Shown: piece after piece, positions 17,526 to 26,757 of the stretch | Layout of the letters: each line of letters opens with the position of its first letter | Numbering within the stretch: the first letter of the stretch is position 1 | From: Chromatiales bacterium (ex Bugula neritina AB1) | GTDB lineage: Bacteria > Pseudomonadota > Gammaproteobacteria > Granulosicoccales > Granulosicoccaceae | Reading direction: 5' to 3' | Length of the DNA stretch: 47,805 nucleotides | NCBI GenBank assembly: GCA_001730015.1 | Contig: MDLA01000167.1 | Coordinates: 1-47,805 of the forward strand | Notes under the pieces: generated by a model | Database searches by the model: none | What the model saw: only the letters and a program-made list of their open reading frames with translations | What the model was told of the DNA's origin: nothing | Translations under genes and position numbers: made by a program

Positions 17526-18017
17526 TCAATTGTTGGCAGCGTGCCACTTACCTTCGCGAAATGCCAGCAACGCTTTGCGCGCCAATCCTTCGTCTTCTTT
17601 TGATCCGCTCCTGAACCCGGTACGCAGGAATTGATGGAAGCCATCCAGATTTGCAGCAGATGACTGGCTCGATCTGAAAAAACCCATCGACCAGTTTTTA
17701 AAGTTCCGGTCCGGCACATCACCGCGATAGAGTACTCTGGTTTCAGTGTGACGGGTATCTGTGCCGATTGTCTTGTACAGCTGCTCGACTACCGCCTTCG
17801 GTCCCTCCAGTGCCTGGATAAAAGAACCCTTGTGATAAAGCAGCATCCCGGTAATACCGAGGGAAAGATTATTTTCCCGGGCAGCTTTCAGTAATTCCTC
17901 CAGCTCAGGCTCAGTAAAATCGTGGTTTGAAGCACTGATGTATAATAATTGATAGGCGGGTTCAGGCGAATTGCCGGCTTCCAGTTCATCCCATTTTGAC
18001 GCCGCATCCATGCGCAT
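17526..18017 (-). CDS. BLUF-domain blue-light photoreceptor
   Basis: The 163-residue protein is a single BLUF domain with a short C-terminal extension. The flavin-contact residues are present: Tyr in AYQLLYIS (Y22), Asn in ENNLSLGITG (N50) and Gln in GSFIQALEG (Q68), with the usual 18-residue N-to-Q spacing. The semi-conserved Trp and Met are in NWSMGFF. Such proteins bind FAD and signal blue light by rearranging the hydrogen bonds around it. No output domain is attached, so it probably acts on a partner protein. Neighbouring genes give no hint of the partner. Confidence 0.9.
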   Translation of the reverse strand: MRMDAASKWDELEAGNSPEPAYQLLYISASNHDFTEPELEELLKAARENNLSLGITGMLLYHKGSFIQALEGPKAVVEQLYKTIGTDTRHTETRVLYRGDVPDRNFKNWSMGFFRSSQSSAANLDGFHQFLRTGFRSGSKEDEGLARKALLAFREGKWHAANN

Positions 18018-18138
18018 ATTACCTTGTGTATTGTCGCCTGAAGTAGCGGTTGAATACGCGCTTTCTTTAGCTCACCAAACTTCGGTTTTCACCTTCAAAA
18101 TTATTTCAAGACTCTGAATATATTCGATATTTAGAAAT

Positions 18139-18933
18139 TCAGGTGCCAACGACCAGCGTTGCAGTGAATCGTCTCAATGCAGCAATAACACTCAGCGCCG
18201 TTATTTTTCCGGTGGCCGGTGTTACGCTCGGGACGTTTTGAATACTCATGGTGAAACTCGACGCGTCTGCATTGACATTGATTGTATGAATATTGCGATT
18301 CACCGACGGATCAGCCCAGACTTCAACTGTCGTGCGATCTGCACCAATACCAGCCAGTGCCAGTGCCGCCGCCACATTCACGTTGGCAGGAAACGCTTTT
18401 GCTGCTTCTCTGGCAGAGCCCTGAAAAACCTTTTTCGCCTCAGACAGATGGTCTACATCAATGTTGTTTTTCACAAGGTATGGCGCTCCGCGCAGACCGC
18501 CCGGTGGTTTGCGCGTAACCAGGCTAATGCTGTCTACCGGACCTTCAGCTACGGCTTTAACCGCATCGAGGCCCAGCAGTGCACCAGTGGGAACGACAAT
18601 CACAGCCTCGCTACCCTCAGCCTGCTCGATCAATTCCGGGTGATCCAGTAATGCGCCGACAGACAGCGGCATAAAGGTTTTCCCGCGACCGATTGCCGAG
18701 GTGGCAATGTCAGTGAAAACCGCTTTCGGCGCGCATTCGATAACGATATCCGCCGTTGCACCCAACTGCTCCAGCGTAACCAGCTCCGGCTGGCTGCGAA
18801 AATCCGACATATTACGGCGAGCCTTATCGTGATCCCGTACCGCTACCGCGGCCAATTCCAGACCGGGAATTTCACCGGCATCGAGGCAACGGGCTACCGC
18901 TAGCCCGATAGCGCCAAGACCGCCAATTGCCAC
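18139..18933 (-). CDS. L-aspartate dehydrogenase (NadX-like)
   Basis: The 264-residue protein has an N-terminal Rossmann motif GGLGAIGLAVA and the aspartate dehydrogenase (DUF108) domain, including VPTGALLGLDAVKA, TRKPPGGLRGAPY, FPANVNVAAALALAGIG and TINVNADASSFTMSI. The enzyme oxidises L-aspartate to iminoaspartate/oxaloacetate with NAD(P), supplying NAD synthesis or amino-acid catabolism. The only ordinary start is GTG 18933, which would cut into the first beta strand and has no clear ribosome site. An in-frame ATC at 18963 lies seven bases after AGAGGA and would restore a normal N-terminus (NTLSDTNRKVAIGG); an in-frame TAA closes the frame just upstream. The start is therefore unusual or mutated. 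Confidence 0.85.
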   Translation of the reverse strand: MAIGGLGAIGLAVARCLDAGEIPGLELAAVAVRDHDKARRNMSDFRSQPELVTLEQLGATADIVIECAPKAVFTDIATSAIGRGKTFMPLSVGALLDHPELIEQAEGSEAVIVVPTGALLGLDAVKAVAEGPVDSISLVTRKPPGGLRGAPYLVKNNIDVDHLSEAKKVFQGSAREAAKAFPANVNVAAALALAGIGADRTTVEVWADPSVNRNIHTINVNADASSFTMSIQNVPSVTPATGKITALSVIAALRRFTATLVVGT

Positions 18934-18963
18934 TTTACGGTTTGTATCTGAAAGCGTGTTGAT

Positions 18964-19502
18964 CGTTGAATCCTCTTGTTACGCCATAGGTGAATTCTCA
19001 CCGCTGCAGAGCACAGTGTAACTGACCAGGTGGCTGCCCGAGAACGAATGGAGAACGAATAATCGACCACAGATGCGGTCTTTGGTCAGCTACACCGTGA
19101 GCAATCGCATTAAATATGACGGATTATCCGCGTAAGTCGATCGCAATAGCTGAGTCGAATTCTCACATCTCCGGTCCTCGCGTCGACTCTCAATCTCAGT
19201 CATCAGGCTCTGTTAACGGCACAGCAGCCCCCTTACCAATACCTCTTGCCGGTACCTCTTGCCGGAACAGCCACCCGGCAAGCCCGTCGGTACGGCTGAA
19301 AAAATTTCACTGTCCGGTGACACTGCTGTGCATATAAAGCTGCTTAAAGCTGTTCAAAGGTAAGGTACACTGTAAAAAGCTTATCCGGAAATGCGTAATT
19401 TACTGCGGAAGCGATTAAACCCGCATCCTCGTTGTACCCCGCATTCTCAGACAGCACCTTCCGCAGATCCAACACTGCACTTAACCTTCTGGAGGAATAT
19501 GA
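18964..19502. other. Gene-free stretch between aspartate dehydrogenase and TctC
   Basis: The 539 bp contain no credible gene. They hold the degenerate palindromic repeat described at 19028-19205, a 13-bp direct repeat (TACCTCTTGCCGG twice near 19240-19266) and, next to the TctC start, GGAGGAATATG as its ribosome site. The TctC promoter must lie here, but I cannot place it confidently. Confidence 0.5.
19028..19205 (-). repeat. Degenerate palindromic repeat, family 2, copy F (inverted)
   Basis: It begins AGGTGGCTGCCCGAGAACGAATG and continues with GATGCGGTCTTTGGTCAGC, TTAAATATG, TCGATCGCAATAGCTGAGTCG and CTCACATCTCCGGTCCTCG. These appear in the same order in the reverse complement of the intact copies at 36140 and 47624. 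Many substitutions and a short duplication near 19047-19063 suggest an old copy. Confidence 0.6.
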
Positions 19503-20471
19503 ATGAAATTGTGGAAACCGGTATGCGGCCTGATCGCCTCAGGCGCGCTCGCTCTGATGTCTCTATCCACTGCATCAGCAGCTGACATACCCTGTAAGAC
19601 AGCCAAACTGATTGTGCCCTGGGCTCCCGGTGGCGGCACCCATATTATATTCTCGATTTTCGAAGAAACCATAAACAAAATGGATGGCCCGAAAATCCAG
19701 GTCGTCACCATCAGCGGTCAGGGCGGAAACAAGGGCGCAAAGCAGGCGAAAAAAGCCAAAGCCGACGGCTGTACTTTATTTGCGATCCACCAGAGCGCGA
19801 TCGTCAGTTATCTGGCTGGCCGTGTAGATTTCACCTGGGACGCTTTTGATATGGTCGCTCAGGTCACGTCGACACCGGAAATTATCGGTGCCTCGGCCAA
19901 TGCAAAGTGGGAAAACTTCGGTGAAATGATCGAAGACGCCAAAGCCAACCCGGAAACTATTCCGCTGGGAGCAACCCTCGGATCAACGAGCCAGTTTATG
20001 TGGTTACTTATCGAAGAACTGAACCCGGGCGCAAAATTCAAGTACATACCGTTTGACGGCACCAAGCAGCGCGTGACCGCACTACTGGCCGATACCATCA
20101 AGTTGGGTACCATCAACATACCTACAGCAAAGAAAAATGTCGCGCAAGGTACTCTTAAAGCCTATGCATTCGCCGGAGAGGAACGCTCACCACAGTTCCC
20201 TGATCTACCCACTCTGAAAGAACTGGGCACCGACATGACCTACTCTCTCGACCGCGGCATCGTTGCCCCTAAAGGCACACCCGCAGACGTAATAGAAATG
20301 TGGGCTGAAGTCTTCAAGAAAGCAGCAGAAAACGAAAGTCTGCTGGAGCAGCTGTCCGCAAAAGGCACTCCGGTTAAATGGGTCGGCCCGGCAGGCTACG
20401 GTGAGTGGTTCAAAAAAGAGTACGATGCTCACGAAAAAGTAGCAATAAAAATAGGTATGTTCAAGAAGTAG
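19503..20471 (+). CDS. tctC: Tripartite tricarboxylate transporter substrate-binding protein (TctC/Bug family)
   Basis: The 322-residue protein has a Sec signal peptide (cleavage after about 26, TASA-AD) and the Bug-family N-terminal pattern LIVPWAPGGGTH, where the loops bind the carboxylate. Later family blocks are GNKGAKQAKKAKADGCTL and PLGATLGSTSQF. It captures a carboxylate in the periplasm and hands it to TctAB. The cargo is not predictable within this family (citrate, malonate, aromatic acids and others). The start follows GGAGGA closely. TctB and TctA follow on the same strand, separated by a strong stem-loop that may keep this gene's transcript more abundant. Confidence 0.88.
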   Translation: MKLWKPVCGLIASGALALMSLSTASAADIPCKTAKLIVPWAPGGGTHIIFSIFEETINKMDGPKIQVVTISGQGGNKGAKQAKKAKADGCTLFAIHQSAIVSYLAGRVDFTWDAFDMVAQVTSTPEIIGASANAKWENFGEMIEDAKANPETIPLGATLGSTSQFMWLLIEELNPGAKFKYIPFDGTKQRVTALLADTIKLGTINIPTAKKNVAQGTLKAYAFAGEERSPQFPDLPTLKELGTDMTYSLDRGIVAPKGTPADVIEMWAEVFKKAAENESLLEQLSAKGTPVKWVGPAGYGEWFKKEYDAHEKVAIKIGMFKK

Positions 20472-20482
20472 CAAAGTGGCAT

Positions 20483-20536
20483 CCGGCCCGGAAATTCAGA
20501 GGCGCAGCGCCAATGTGGCTCTCGCTTCCGGGCTGG
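20483..20536 (+). promoter_or_regulatory. Intercistronic stem-loop between tctC and tctB
   Basis: CCGGCCCGGAA (20483-20493) pairs with TTCCGGGCTGG (20526-20536), with an inner hairpin GGCGCAGCGCC in the loop. There is no T-run after it, so it is more likely an mRNA-stabilising or partly attenuating structure than a full terminator. Confidence 0.55.
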
Positions 20537-20570
20537 CGTACTATCGGGCTAACGAGGATCCAGAAATAAC

Positions 20571-21077
20571 ATGACTACCGTAAGCAGGGACACCCTGGTC
20601 TCAATTGTCTTGTTGGTGTTTTGCGGTTTTCTGATCTGGGCCGGTTTTCAGATTCGCGATCCGCAATTCGGTGAACTCTCGCCGGCCGCCTGGCCCAAAG
20701 CCGTATCCTATGTGCTTACCGGTTTCTGCCTGATCTACTTTCTGCAATCGGTACTCGCAGATAGAAGCAACACAACCCCGTCAACGGATGACGCTCAGCA
20801 GAAGACAGGCGTTATTCAGCTCCTTCAATACTATGCCAATCCGATCATCTGCTTTGCGCTCTATTTTCTATTTTTATACACCTTGCCGTACCTTGGCACC
20901 TTACTCGGTGGTATAGCGCTGGTGTTTGCACTATTAAGTGTTCTGGGCGGAATTCAACTTAAGCAGCTTCTCTGGCATATGGTACTCGCCGTGGTTTCTG
21001 TCGGCGCAATGTGGTCCCTGTTCACCTACGGGCTACGGGTAATGCTGCCACGCGGCACCTTGTTTCCGTCAATATAG
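20571..21077 (+). CDS. tctB: Tripartite tricarboxylate transporter small membrane subunit TctB
   Basis: The 168-residue membrane protein has four hydrophobic segments (about 8-28, 48-64, 85-105 and 108-150, the last long enough to cross twice), as in TctB. The family is identified mainly from position between the TctC and TctA genes and from the membrane pattern, since TctB sequences are poorly conserved. It forms the permease with TctA. The ATG follows GAGGATCC at a normal distance. Confidence 0.8.
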   Translation: MTTVSRDTLVSIVLLVFCGFLIWAGFQIRDPQFGELSPAAWPKAVSYVLTGFCLIYFLQSVLADRSNTTPSTDDAQQKTGVIQLLQYYANPIICFALYFLFLYTLPYLGTLLGGIALVFALLSVLGGIQLKQLLWHMVLAVVSVGAMWSLFTYGLRVMLPRGTLFPSI

Positions 21078-21135
21078 ACCTGCCGTTCCGGTTACTCCAT
21101 AGTCATCCCGATTTTTATATCGATTCAGGCACCGC

Positions 21136-22794
21136 ATGATTCTAGAGAATATCGCCGCAGCTATTTCTGAACTCGCCTCTCTGCAGACACTGTTTCTCAT
21201 GACAATCGGTGCATCGGCCGGTTTGATTGCGGGCGCAATTCCGGGTTTTACCATCGCCATGGCGGTTGTATTAACCCTGCCGTTTACCTTTGGAATGGAC
21301 GCTACCCAGGGCGTTGCCACCATGATCGGCGTCTACGTTGGCGGGCTCTCCGGAGGATTGATGTCCGGTATTCTTATTGGCATTCCCGGTACTCCCTCCT
21401 CGGTCGCCACCACATTCGACGGATTCCCGATGGCGCGCAACGGCGAGCCCGGCTATGCACTGGGTCTCGGGGTCTGGTCCTCTTTTTTTGGCGGGATTAT
21501 CGCCACCCTCATGCTGGTGACGGTTGCTCCGCAGCTGGCTAAGGTCGGGCTTGAATTTCAACCCTGGGACTACTTCTCGCTGATCTTCTTCGCTTTAACA
21601 GTCACTGCAAGCCTTGCCGGTGAAAACATGATCAAAGGCCTGATTGCTGGTGCGCTCGGCCTGGTTATAGCGTGTGTTGGCGAAGACGATATCAATGGCG
21701 TAAAGCGCTTCGACTTCGGCATAGAGTATCTGGGTGAGGGTTTTGCCTTCCTGCCGGTACTGATCGGCTTGTTCGCGTTTTCCAGGCTGATGACCGATAT
21801 CCGCGACAAAACTACCGCCAGAAAAGCGTTGAGTGAAATGCAGGATGTCGATGTTCGCATTGAGCACCGGCGCGCCGTTAAAGCAATACTAACGCGCTGG
21901 GTTAATCTGGTTCGATCTTCGATTATCGGCGTGTTTACCGGGGTACTGCCAGCTGCCGGTTCATCGATATCGAACATTCTAGCCTACGATCAAGCCAAAA
22001 AAGCAGCGCCTGATCCAGAGAAATTCGGCAGCGGACATGTCGATGGAATCATTGCACCCGAATCGGCTAACAATGCCACAGCCGGTGGTGCACTCATTAC
22101 CATGATGGCACTTGGAATTCCCGGTGACATCATCACAGCCGTTATGTTGGGCGCGCTGCTGATTCACGATGTCATCCCGAGCCCGAGCTTCATCACTGAG
22201 CAGCCGACCATTGCCTACTCTATATTTATTGCCTTTTTCTTTGCCAATTTTCTGGTACTGGGGCTGCAGTCAGTGGCTCTGCGTGCATTTGTACAAGTGA
22301 CGCGCGTTCGCATGTACGTGCTAGCCTCAATTATACTGGCGTATTGCGGTATTGGTGTGTTTTCACTGAACAACATCGTCAGCGATATGTGGACTCTGGC
22401 GGTGTTCGGCGTTGTCGGCTATGTGATGAGACTACTGGGGTTCCCGCTCGCACCCATGATTCTAGGCGTGGTGCTCGGGCCGATTGCAGAGCGGTGGTTA
22501 TCGCGCTCGCTGGCACTGTCTACCGATGTCAGCGAATTTTTCATTCATCCCTGGTCGCTGTTTTTTATTATGATCAGTGTGTTCAGTATATTCTTTAATC
22601 AATACCAGCAGGAACGCGGCAAAAAGACCTGGACGCTCGCCTACCCCCCTGCATTCCTGTTGGCGCTGGTGACACCGCTTATGCTTATGGGCGGGATTGT
22701 CCGACCCGCAATAGCCATGGTACTGCTGGGCCTGGCACTGTATACCGGCTTGAAAAATCTGAAAATCTACCAGAGCAACCGACAGGGTAATTGA
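21136..22794 (+). CDS. tctA: Tripartite tricarboxylate transporter large permease TctA
   Basis: The 552-residue integral membrane protein has about a dozen hydrophobic segments. The family signature is clear: GASAGLIAGAIPGFT near the N-terminus and GILIGIPGTPSSVATTFDGFPMA near residue 80, with a second internal repeat around PAAGSSISN and IIAPESANNATAGGALI. It is the channel-forming part of the sodium- or proton-driven carboxylate importer. The stop is directly followed by the ATG of the class II aldolase gene, so the two are co-translated and the aldolase probably acts on the imported compound. Confidence 0.9.
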   Translation: MILENIAAAISELASLQTLFLMTIGASAGLIAGAIPGFTIAMAVVLTLPFTFGMDATQGVATMIGVYVGGLSGGLMSGILIGIPGTPSSVATTFDGFPMARNGEPGYALGLGVWSSFFGGIIATLMLVTVAPQLAKVGLEFQPWDYFSLIFFALTVTASLAGENMIKGLIAGALGLVIACVGEDDINGVKRFDFGIEYLGEGFAFLPVLIGLFAFSRLMTDIRDKTTARKALSEMQDVDVRIEHRRAVKAILTRWVNLVRSSIIGVFTGVLPAAGSSISNILAYDQAKKAAPDPEKFGSGHVDGIIAPESANNATAGGALITMMALGIPGDIITAVMLGALLIHDVIPSPSFITEQPTIAYSIFIAFFFANFLVLGLQSVALRAFVQVTRVRMYVLASIILAYCGIGVFSLNNIVSDMWTLAVFGVVGYVMRLLGFPLAPMILGVVLGPIAERWLSRSLALSTDVSEFFIHPWSLFFIMISVFSIFFNQYQQERGKKTWTLAYPPAFLLALVTPLMLMGGIVRPAIAMVLLGLALYTGLKNLKIYQSNRQGN

Positions 22795-23562
22795 ATGAGT
22801 GCCAATGCCATAGACGTAAGCCGCACCCGGAGCGACAGTGAAGAACAGCAACTGCGTATAGACCTGGCCGCAGCCTTCCGGCTGGCAGTGCTCTTTGACT
22901 GGCACGAATCCGTCGCTAATCATTTCAGCGCTGCGGTATCAGACGATGGTAAAACGTTTCTCCTAAACCCGCGATGGAAGCATTTCGGTACGATTTGCGC
23001 CAGCGACCTGTTACTACTGAACAGTGACGATTCCTCAGTAATGGATAGCGCCGATGCCCCCGATCCCTCGGCCTGGTGCATTCACGGAAACATCCATGCA
23101 AGGGTACCTCACGCCCGTGTTCTGCTTCACTGCCACCCGCCCTATGCCACCGCGCTGTGCGGCTTGCAGGATCCAGCTATAAAACCAATCGATCAGAACA
23201 CCGCCCGTTTTTATAATCGCGTAGCCATTGATTTATCCTTCGGTGGAATCGCCGATGACCAAGCCGAAGGGCAACGCATTGCCAGCGCTTTCGTCAATCA
23301 CTCGATCATGATGATGGGTAATCACGGCGTATCAGTAGCGGCGCAAACCGTCGCAGAAGCCTTTGATCAGCTCTATTTTCTTGAACGTGCTGCCAGAACC
23401 ATGGTACTGGCCTACTCCACCGGTCAGCCACTGAACATAATGGATAACGCACTCGCGGAAAAAACAGCCGCCGCATGGGACAACTACACCGCAATGTCAT
23501 TTGCGCATTTTGAGCAAATGAAGGAACTACTGGATCGCACCGACAGCAACTGGCGTAAATAG
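22795..23562 (+). CDS. Class II aldolase/adducin family protein
   Basis: The 255-residue protein has the class II aldolase fold. The N-terminal DWHESVANHFSAAV block and HGNIHARVPHARVLLHCHPPYATAL carry the zinc-binding histidines (HCH), and MMGNHGVSVA carries the third. Members cleave or epimerise sugar phosphates, or decarboxylate or cleave acyl compounds. The usual Glu/Tyr pattern for fuculose aldolase cannot be confirmed by eye. Its ATG follows the TctA stop without a gap, so it likely processes the TctCBA cargo. A hydroxylated or branched dicarboxylate is a reasonable but untested guess. Confidence 0.8.
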   Translation: MSANAIDVSRTRSDSEEQQLRIDLAAAFRLAVLFDWHESVANHFSAAVSDDGKTFLLNPRWKHFGTICASDLLLLNSDDSSVMDSADAPDPSAWCIHGNIHARVPHARVLLHCHPPYATALCGLQDPAIKPIDQNTARFYNRVAIDLSFGGIADDQAEGQRIASAFVNHSIMMMGNHGVSVAAQTVAEAFDQLYFLERAARTMVLAYSTGQPLNIMDNALAEKTAAAWDNYTAMSFAHFEQMKELLDRTDSNWRK

Positions 23563-23677
23563 CACCACTCAAGCAGTATTCACGGCTGTTTACAGTTCAG
23601 CTGTTTGAACTCGAACGAAAAACCACAATCTCAATGTAACAAACAATCAATATCCATTGAGTAGAGGGGTAACGGTA

Positions 23678-24397
23678 ATGCAAACATCAGCAGTCATTAC
23701 TTTATACAGTCGGCGTGCCACGGCCATCGCCGCCACGTTATTATTGTTATTCGCAAGCGGCTGTACGGTCGTGCCGAGGATTACCGTTGGCATCGACAGT
23801 ATCAGCTCACAGAGCTCGCTTCCACGTTTCAGCTACGTACTGAAATCGGCCGTTGCAGGGGTCGATGAATCAGACCTGCACTTCATCGAATACTCAAACC
23901 ATATACACGACGCACTGGCCCGGCGCGGCATGGTAAAGGCCGAATCAGCAGATGATGCCACGGTTGAAATAAAGGTTGATTACGGTTCGACACGTCATCA
24001 GCGCACCGTGACACGGCAGGTTTTCCACGACGACTACTCCTATTCAAGGCGTGTCTGCAAGCATCGCAACAGCCATGGCAAGTGTACAAATTGGGTACAC
24101 CGTCGTCACCGGGGCTTGTGGGATCCGTGGAAATCAGAGGTCAGGGTTGTTACCGCCCACGACATATTTGTTTCACTGGAAGCGCGCGCGAAAGATGCCG
24201 GCACGCAACCCGCCCTGTGGGCAACCCGTGCTCGCGCTCTGGTGGCAAAGCCGGATTTGCGTGTGACACTACCGCTGTTGCTGGTGGCTGCACGCGACCA
24301 TATAGGCACCAACACCGGCCATGAAATTACCGTTGTTTTACGAGGCGATGAACTCACGCCCGAAACCAGCCGGCCCGATAGCAGCAATCCGATATAA
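23678..24397 (+). CDS. Lipoprotein of unknown function (DUF4136-like)
   Basis: The 239-residue protein starts at ATG 23678 after GAGGGG; an in-frame TTG at 23657 is less likely. A hydrophobic segment ends in the lipobox FASGC (Cys about 37), so it should be an outer- or inner-membrane lipoprotein. The body contains SRFSYVLK-like beta strands and a middle stretch very rich in His, Arg and Cys (RRVCKHRNSHGKCTNWVHRRHRG in part), which could bind metal. The overall pattern recalls DUF4136 lipoproteins. There is no operon partner; the next gene starts 171 bp later. Confidence 0.6.
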   Translation: MQTSAVITLYSRRATAIAATLLLLFASGCTVVPRITVGIDSISSQSSLPRFSYVLKSAVAGVDESDLHFIEYSNHIHDALARRGMVKAESADDATVEIKVDYGSTRHQRTVTRQVFHDDYSYSRRVCKHRNSHGKCTNWVHRRHRGLWDPWKSEVRVVTAHDIFVSLEARAKDAGTQPALWATRARALVAKPDLRVTLPLLLVAARDHIGTNTGHEITVVLRGDELTPETSRPDSSNPI

Positions 24398-24568
24398 ATT
24401 CCGCATGTTCGCGCAGTCCGGGATTCAGGCAACGCAAAATCCCTGTAGAATCTGTAGAGCGACCGGGCCTTTATTATACAGGTAAGCAGCCCGTTCGAGG
24501 CTGAAGATCACATTCGCAATAGACAGTTCAGGCCAGAACAAACACCGCACAGCTCAAACAGGTGAACC

Positions 24569-26632
24569 ATGCGCGACCCAAAATACGATATCCTTTTTGA
24601 GCCGGTTAAAATCGGCCCGGTCACCGCGCCCAATCGCTTTTATCAGGTGCCGCATTGCACTGGTATGGGCTATCGCTATCCTAGAACCGAAGCCAGATTT
24701 CGCGGGATCAAGGCGGAAGGCGGCTGGGGCGTGGTATCGACCCAGGAATCAGAGATTCACCCGTCTACCGATATCACACCAGCCAATGAGGCGCGCATCT
24801 GGGACGAACGTGATATACCCGCCCTGCAACTGATGACCGATGCGGTTCATGAGCATGGCAGCCTTGCCGCAATTCAGCTGGTGCACAATGGCCTGCACAC
24901 CAGCAACCGCTATTCGCGCTGCTCACCTCTGGGGCCTTCAGCACAGGCGGTCATTCCCGAAGACCCGATACAAGCGCGCGCGATGAGCAAAGCCGACATA
25001 GCCGAATTCCGGCGTTGGCACAGGCAAGCCGCACTGCGCGGGCGTGAAGCAGGTTTCGATATCATCTATGTCTACGCCGGCCACGACATGACTCTCCTAC
25101 AGCACTTCCTGCTGCAACGCTACAACCACCGCAGCGATGAATACGGTGGTTCACTTGAAAACAGATTGCGCCTGTTTCGCGAAGTACTGGCCGATACCAA
25201 AGATGCAGTCGGCGATACCTGTGCGATAGCCGTGCGTCTGGCAGTCGATGAATTGCTCGGCAACGACGGTTTGCAACACGACGGCGAAGCACGGGAGATT
25301 GTCGAAGCACTGGCCGAGGAGCCAGACCTCTGGGATGTGAATATATCCGACTGGTCGAACGACAGCCAAAGCTCGCGTTTTTCAGAGGAAGGCTATCAGG
25401 AACCCTACACTGGTTTCGTCAAGTCACTAACCACCAAGCCTGTGGTTGGGGTCGGTCGCTATACCTCGCCGGACACCATGGTACGCGTGCTGAAAAGTGG
25501 ACTGCTCGATTTCATCGGCGCTGCCAGACCCTCTATTGCCGACCCCTTCCTGCCAAAGAAAATTGAAACCGGCAGGCCGGAATCTATACGCGAATGTATC
25601 GGCTGCAATATATGCATAACCGGCGACAACACCAATGTGCCAATGCGCTGCACACAGAACCCGGTCGTCGGTGAAGAGTGGCGTCGCGACTGGCACCCGG
25701 AATATATACCGACGCTTGCCGACCCCGAACCCTGCCTGATCGTCGGAGGCGGACCCGCCGGTCTGGAAGCTGCCCGCGCACTGACTCAGCGAGGCGTGCA
25801 CGTTACGTTGTCTGAAGCCACCGACTACTGGGGCGGACGGGTGCATCTGGAAAGCCGGTTACCCGGCCTAGCCACCTGGAGCCGGGTACGTGATTCGCGT
25901 CTGTGGCAACTACAGCAGCTTGCCAGTGCTGAACTGTATTTGCAAAGCCGACTTACCGCAGACAACATTCTAGAATCCGGCATAGCACACGTTGCCATTG
26001 CCACCGGTGCCAAGTGGCGGCGGGATGGCGTCGGCCGGGCACACCGCCTGCCACTTGCCTTCCTCGATCAGCAACGGGTGATCAGCCCCGACGATCTAAT
26101 GTCGCAGGGAATTTGCTGTATTGCAAAAAACACGTCTGTGGTTATATTTGACGATGATCGCTTCTATCTCGCCAGTGTGCTCGCCGAACTTGTTGCCAGC
26201 AGCGGTGTCAAAACAACGTTTGTCACCCCGTCTGCCATCGTCGCACCGTGGAGCGACAACACCCTCGAACAGGAACGCATACAAAAGAGGCTGATCGAGC
26301 TTGATATAGAAATTATCCCCTCGCATACCCTTAGCGATATGTCGACCGGAACATTAACCATTCAATGTGGCTATTCCGGACGGCTGCGGGAAATCCCCTG
26401 TGGTCAGCTGCTACCGGTAACCTCACGCACTCCCGACAACACCTTGTGGACTGCGCTGAACGACCGCCGGAACCAGTGGCAGGACTCCGGTATCCGCACC
26501 GTAACACGCATCGGCGATTGCCACACTCCGGGGCTAATCGCCACCAGCTGTTATTCCGGTCACCAATACGCGCGTGAATACGCAGCCACTGATAAACCAC
26601 AGCCGCTTCGTGAAGATATTATATTGCAGTAA
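24569..26632 (+). CDS. Trimethylamine/dimethylamine dehydrogenase-like flavoprotein
   Basis: This 687-residue protein is close in plan to bacterial trimethylamine dehydrogenase: an N-terminal FMN TIM barrel (1-360), a 4Fe-4S site (CIGCNICI plus a fourth Cys 11 residues on) and a C-terminal FAD/NAD-type domain (LIVGGGPAGLEAARAL from about 390). The Cys that forms the 6-S-cysteinyl FMN bond is present in YQVPHCTGMG, and the active-site Tyr/His appear in IYVYAGHDM. In the substrate cage the TMADH tyrosine (NTEYCSINP) is replaced (STQESEIHP), so the substrate is probably not trimethylamine itself. Dimethylamine, N-methylated amino acids or betaines are candidates. It precedes a TauD-type gene on the same strand, 125 bp away. 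Confidence 0.85.
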   Translation: MRDPKYDILFEPVKIGPVTAPNRFYQVPHCTGMGYRYPRTEARFRGIKAEGGWGVVSTQESEIHPSTDITPANEARIWDERDIPALQLMTDAVHEHGSLAAIQLVHNGLHTSNRYSRCSPLGPSAQAVIPEDPIQARAMSKADIAEFRRWHRQAALRGREAGFDIIYVYAGHDMTLLQHFLLQRYNHRSDEYGGSLENRLRLFREVLADTKDAVGDTCAIAVRLAVDELLGNDGLQHDGEAREIVEALAEEPDLWDVNISDWSNDSQSSRFSEEGYQEPYTGFVKSLTTKPVVGVGRYTSPDTMVRVLKSGLLDFIGAARPSIADPFLPKKIETGRPESIRECIGCNICITGDNTNVPMRCTQNPVVGEEWRRDWHPEYIPTLADPEPCLIVGGGPAGLEAARALTQRGVHVTLSEATDYWGGRVHLESRLPGLATWSRVRDSRLWQLQQLASAELYLQSRLTADNILESGIAHVAIATGAKWRRDGVGRAHRLPLAFLDQQRVISPDDLMSQGICCIAKNTSVVIFDDDRFYLASVLAELVASSGVKTTFVTPSAIVAPWSDNTLEQERIQKRLIELDIEIIPSHTLSDMSTGTLTIQCGYSGRLREIPCGQLLPVTSRTPDNTLWTALNDRRNQWQDSGIRTVTRIGDCHTPGLIATSCYSGHQYAREYAATDKPQPLREDIILQ

Positions 26633-26757
26633 CCCGGTAGCAGCACAAAAAAGACCGGGTGCCATCAGCAACCACGTTGTACACTACATTTTGTTTTGCA
26701 CAGCCAGGTCAATCAGCTTATCTAAATAATCGGTTTATCAGAAAAAGGGAAATCACC

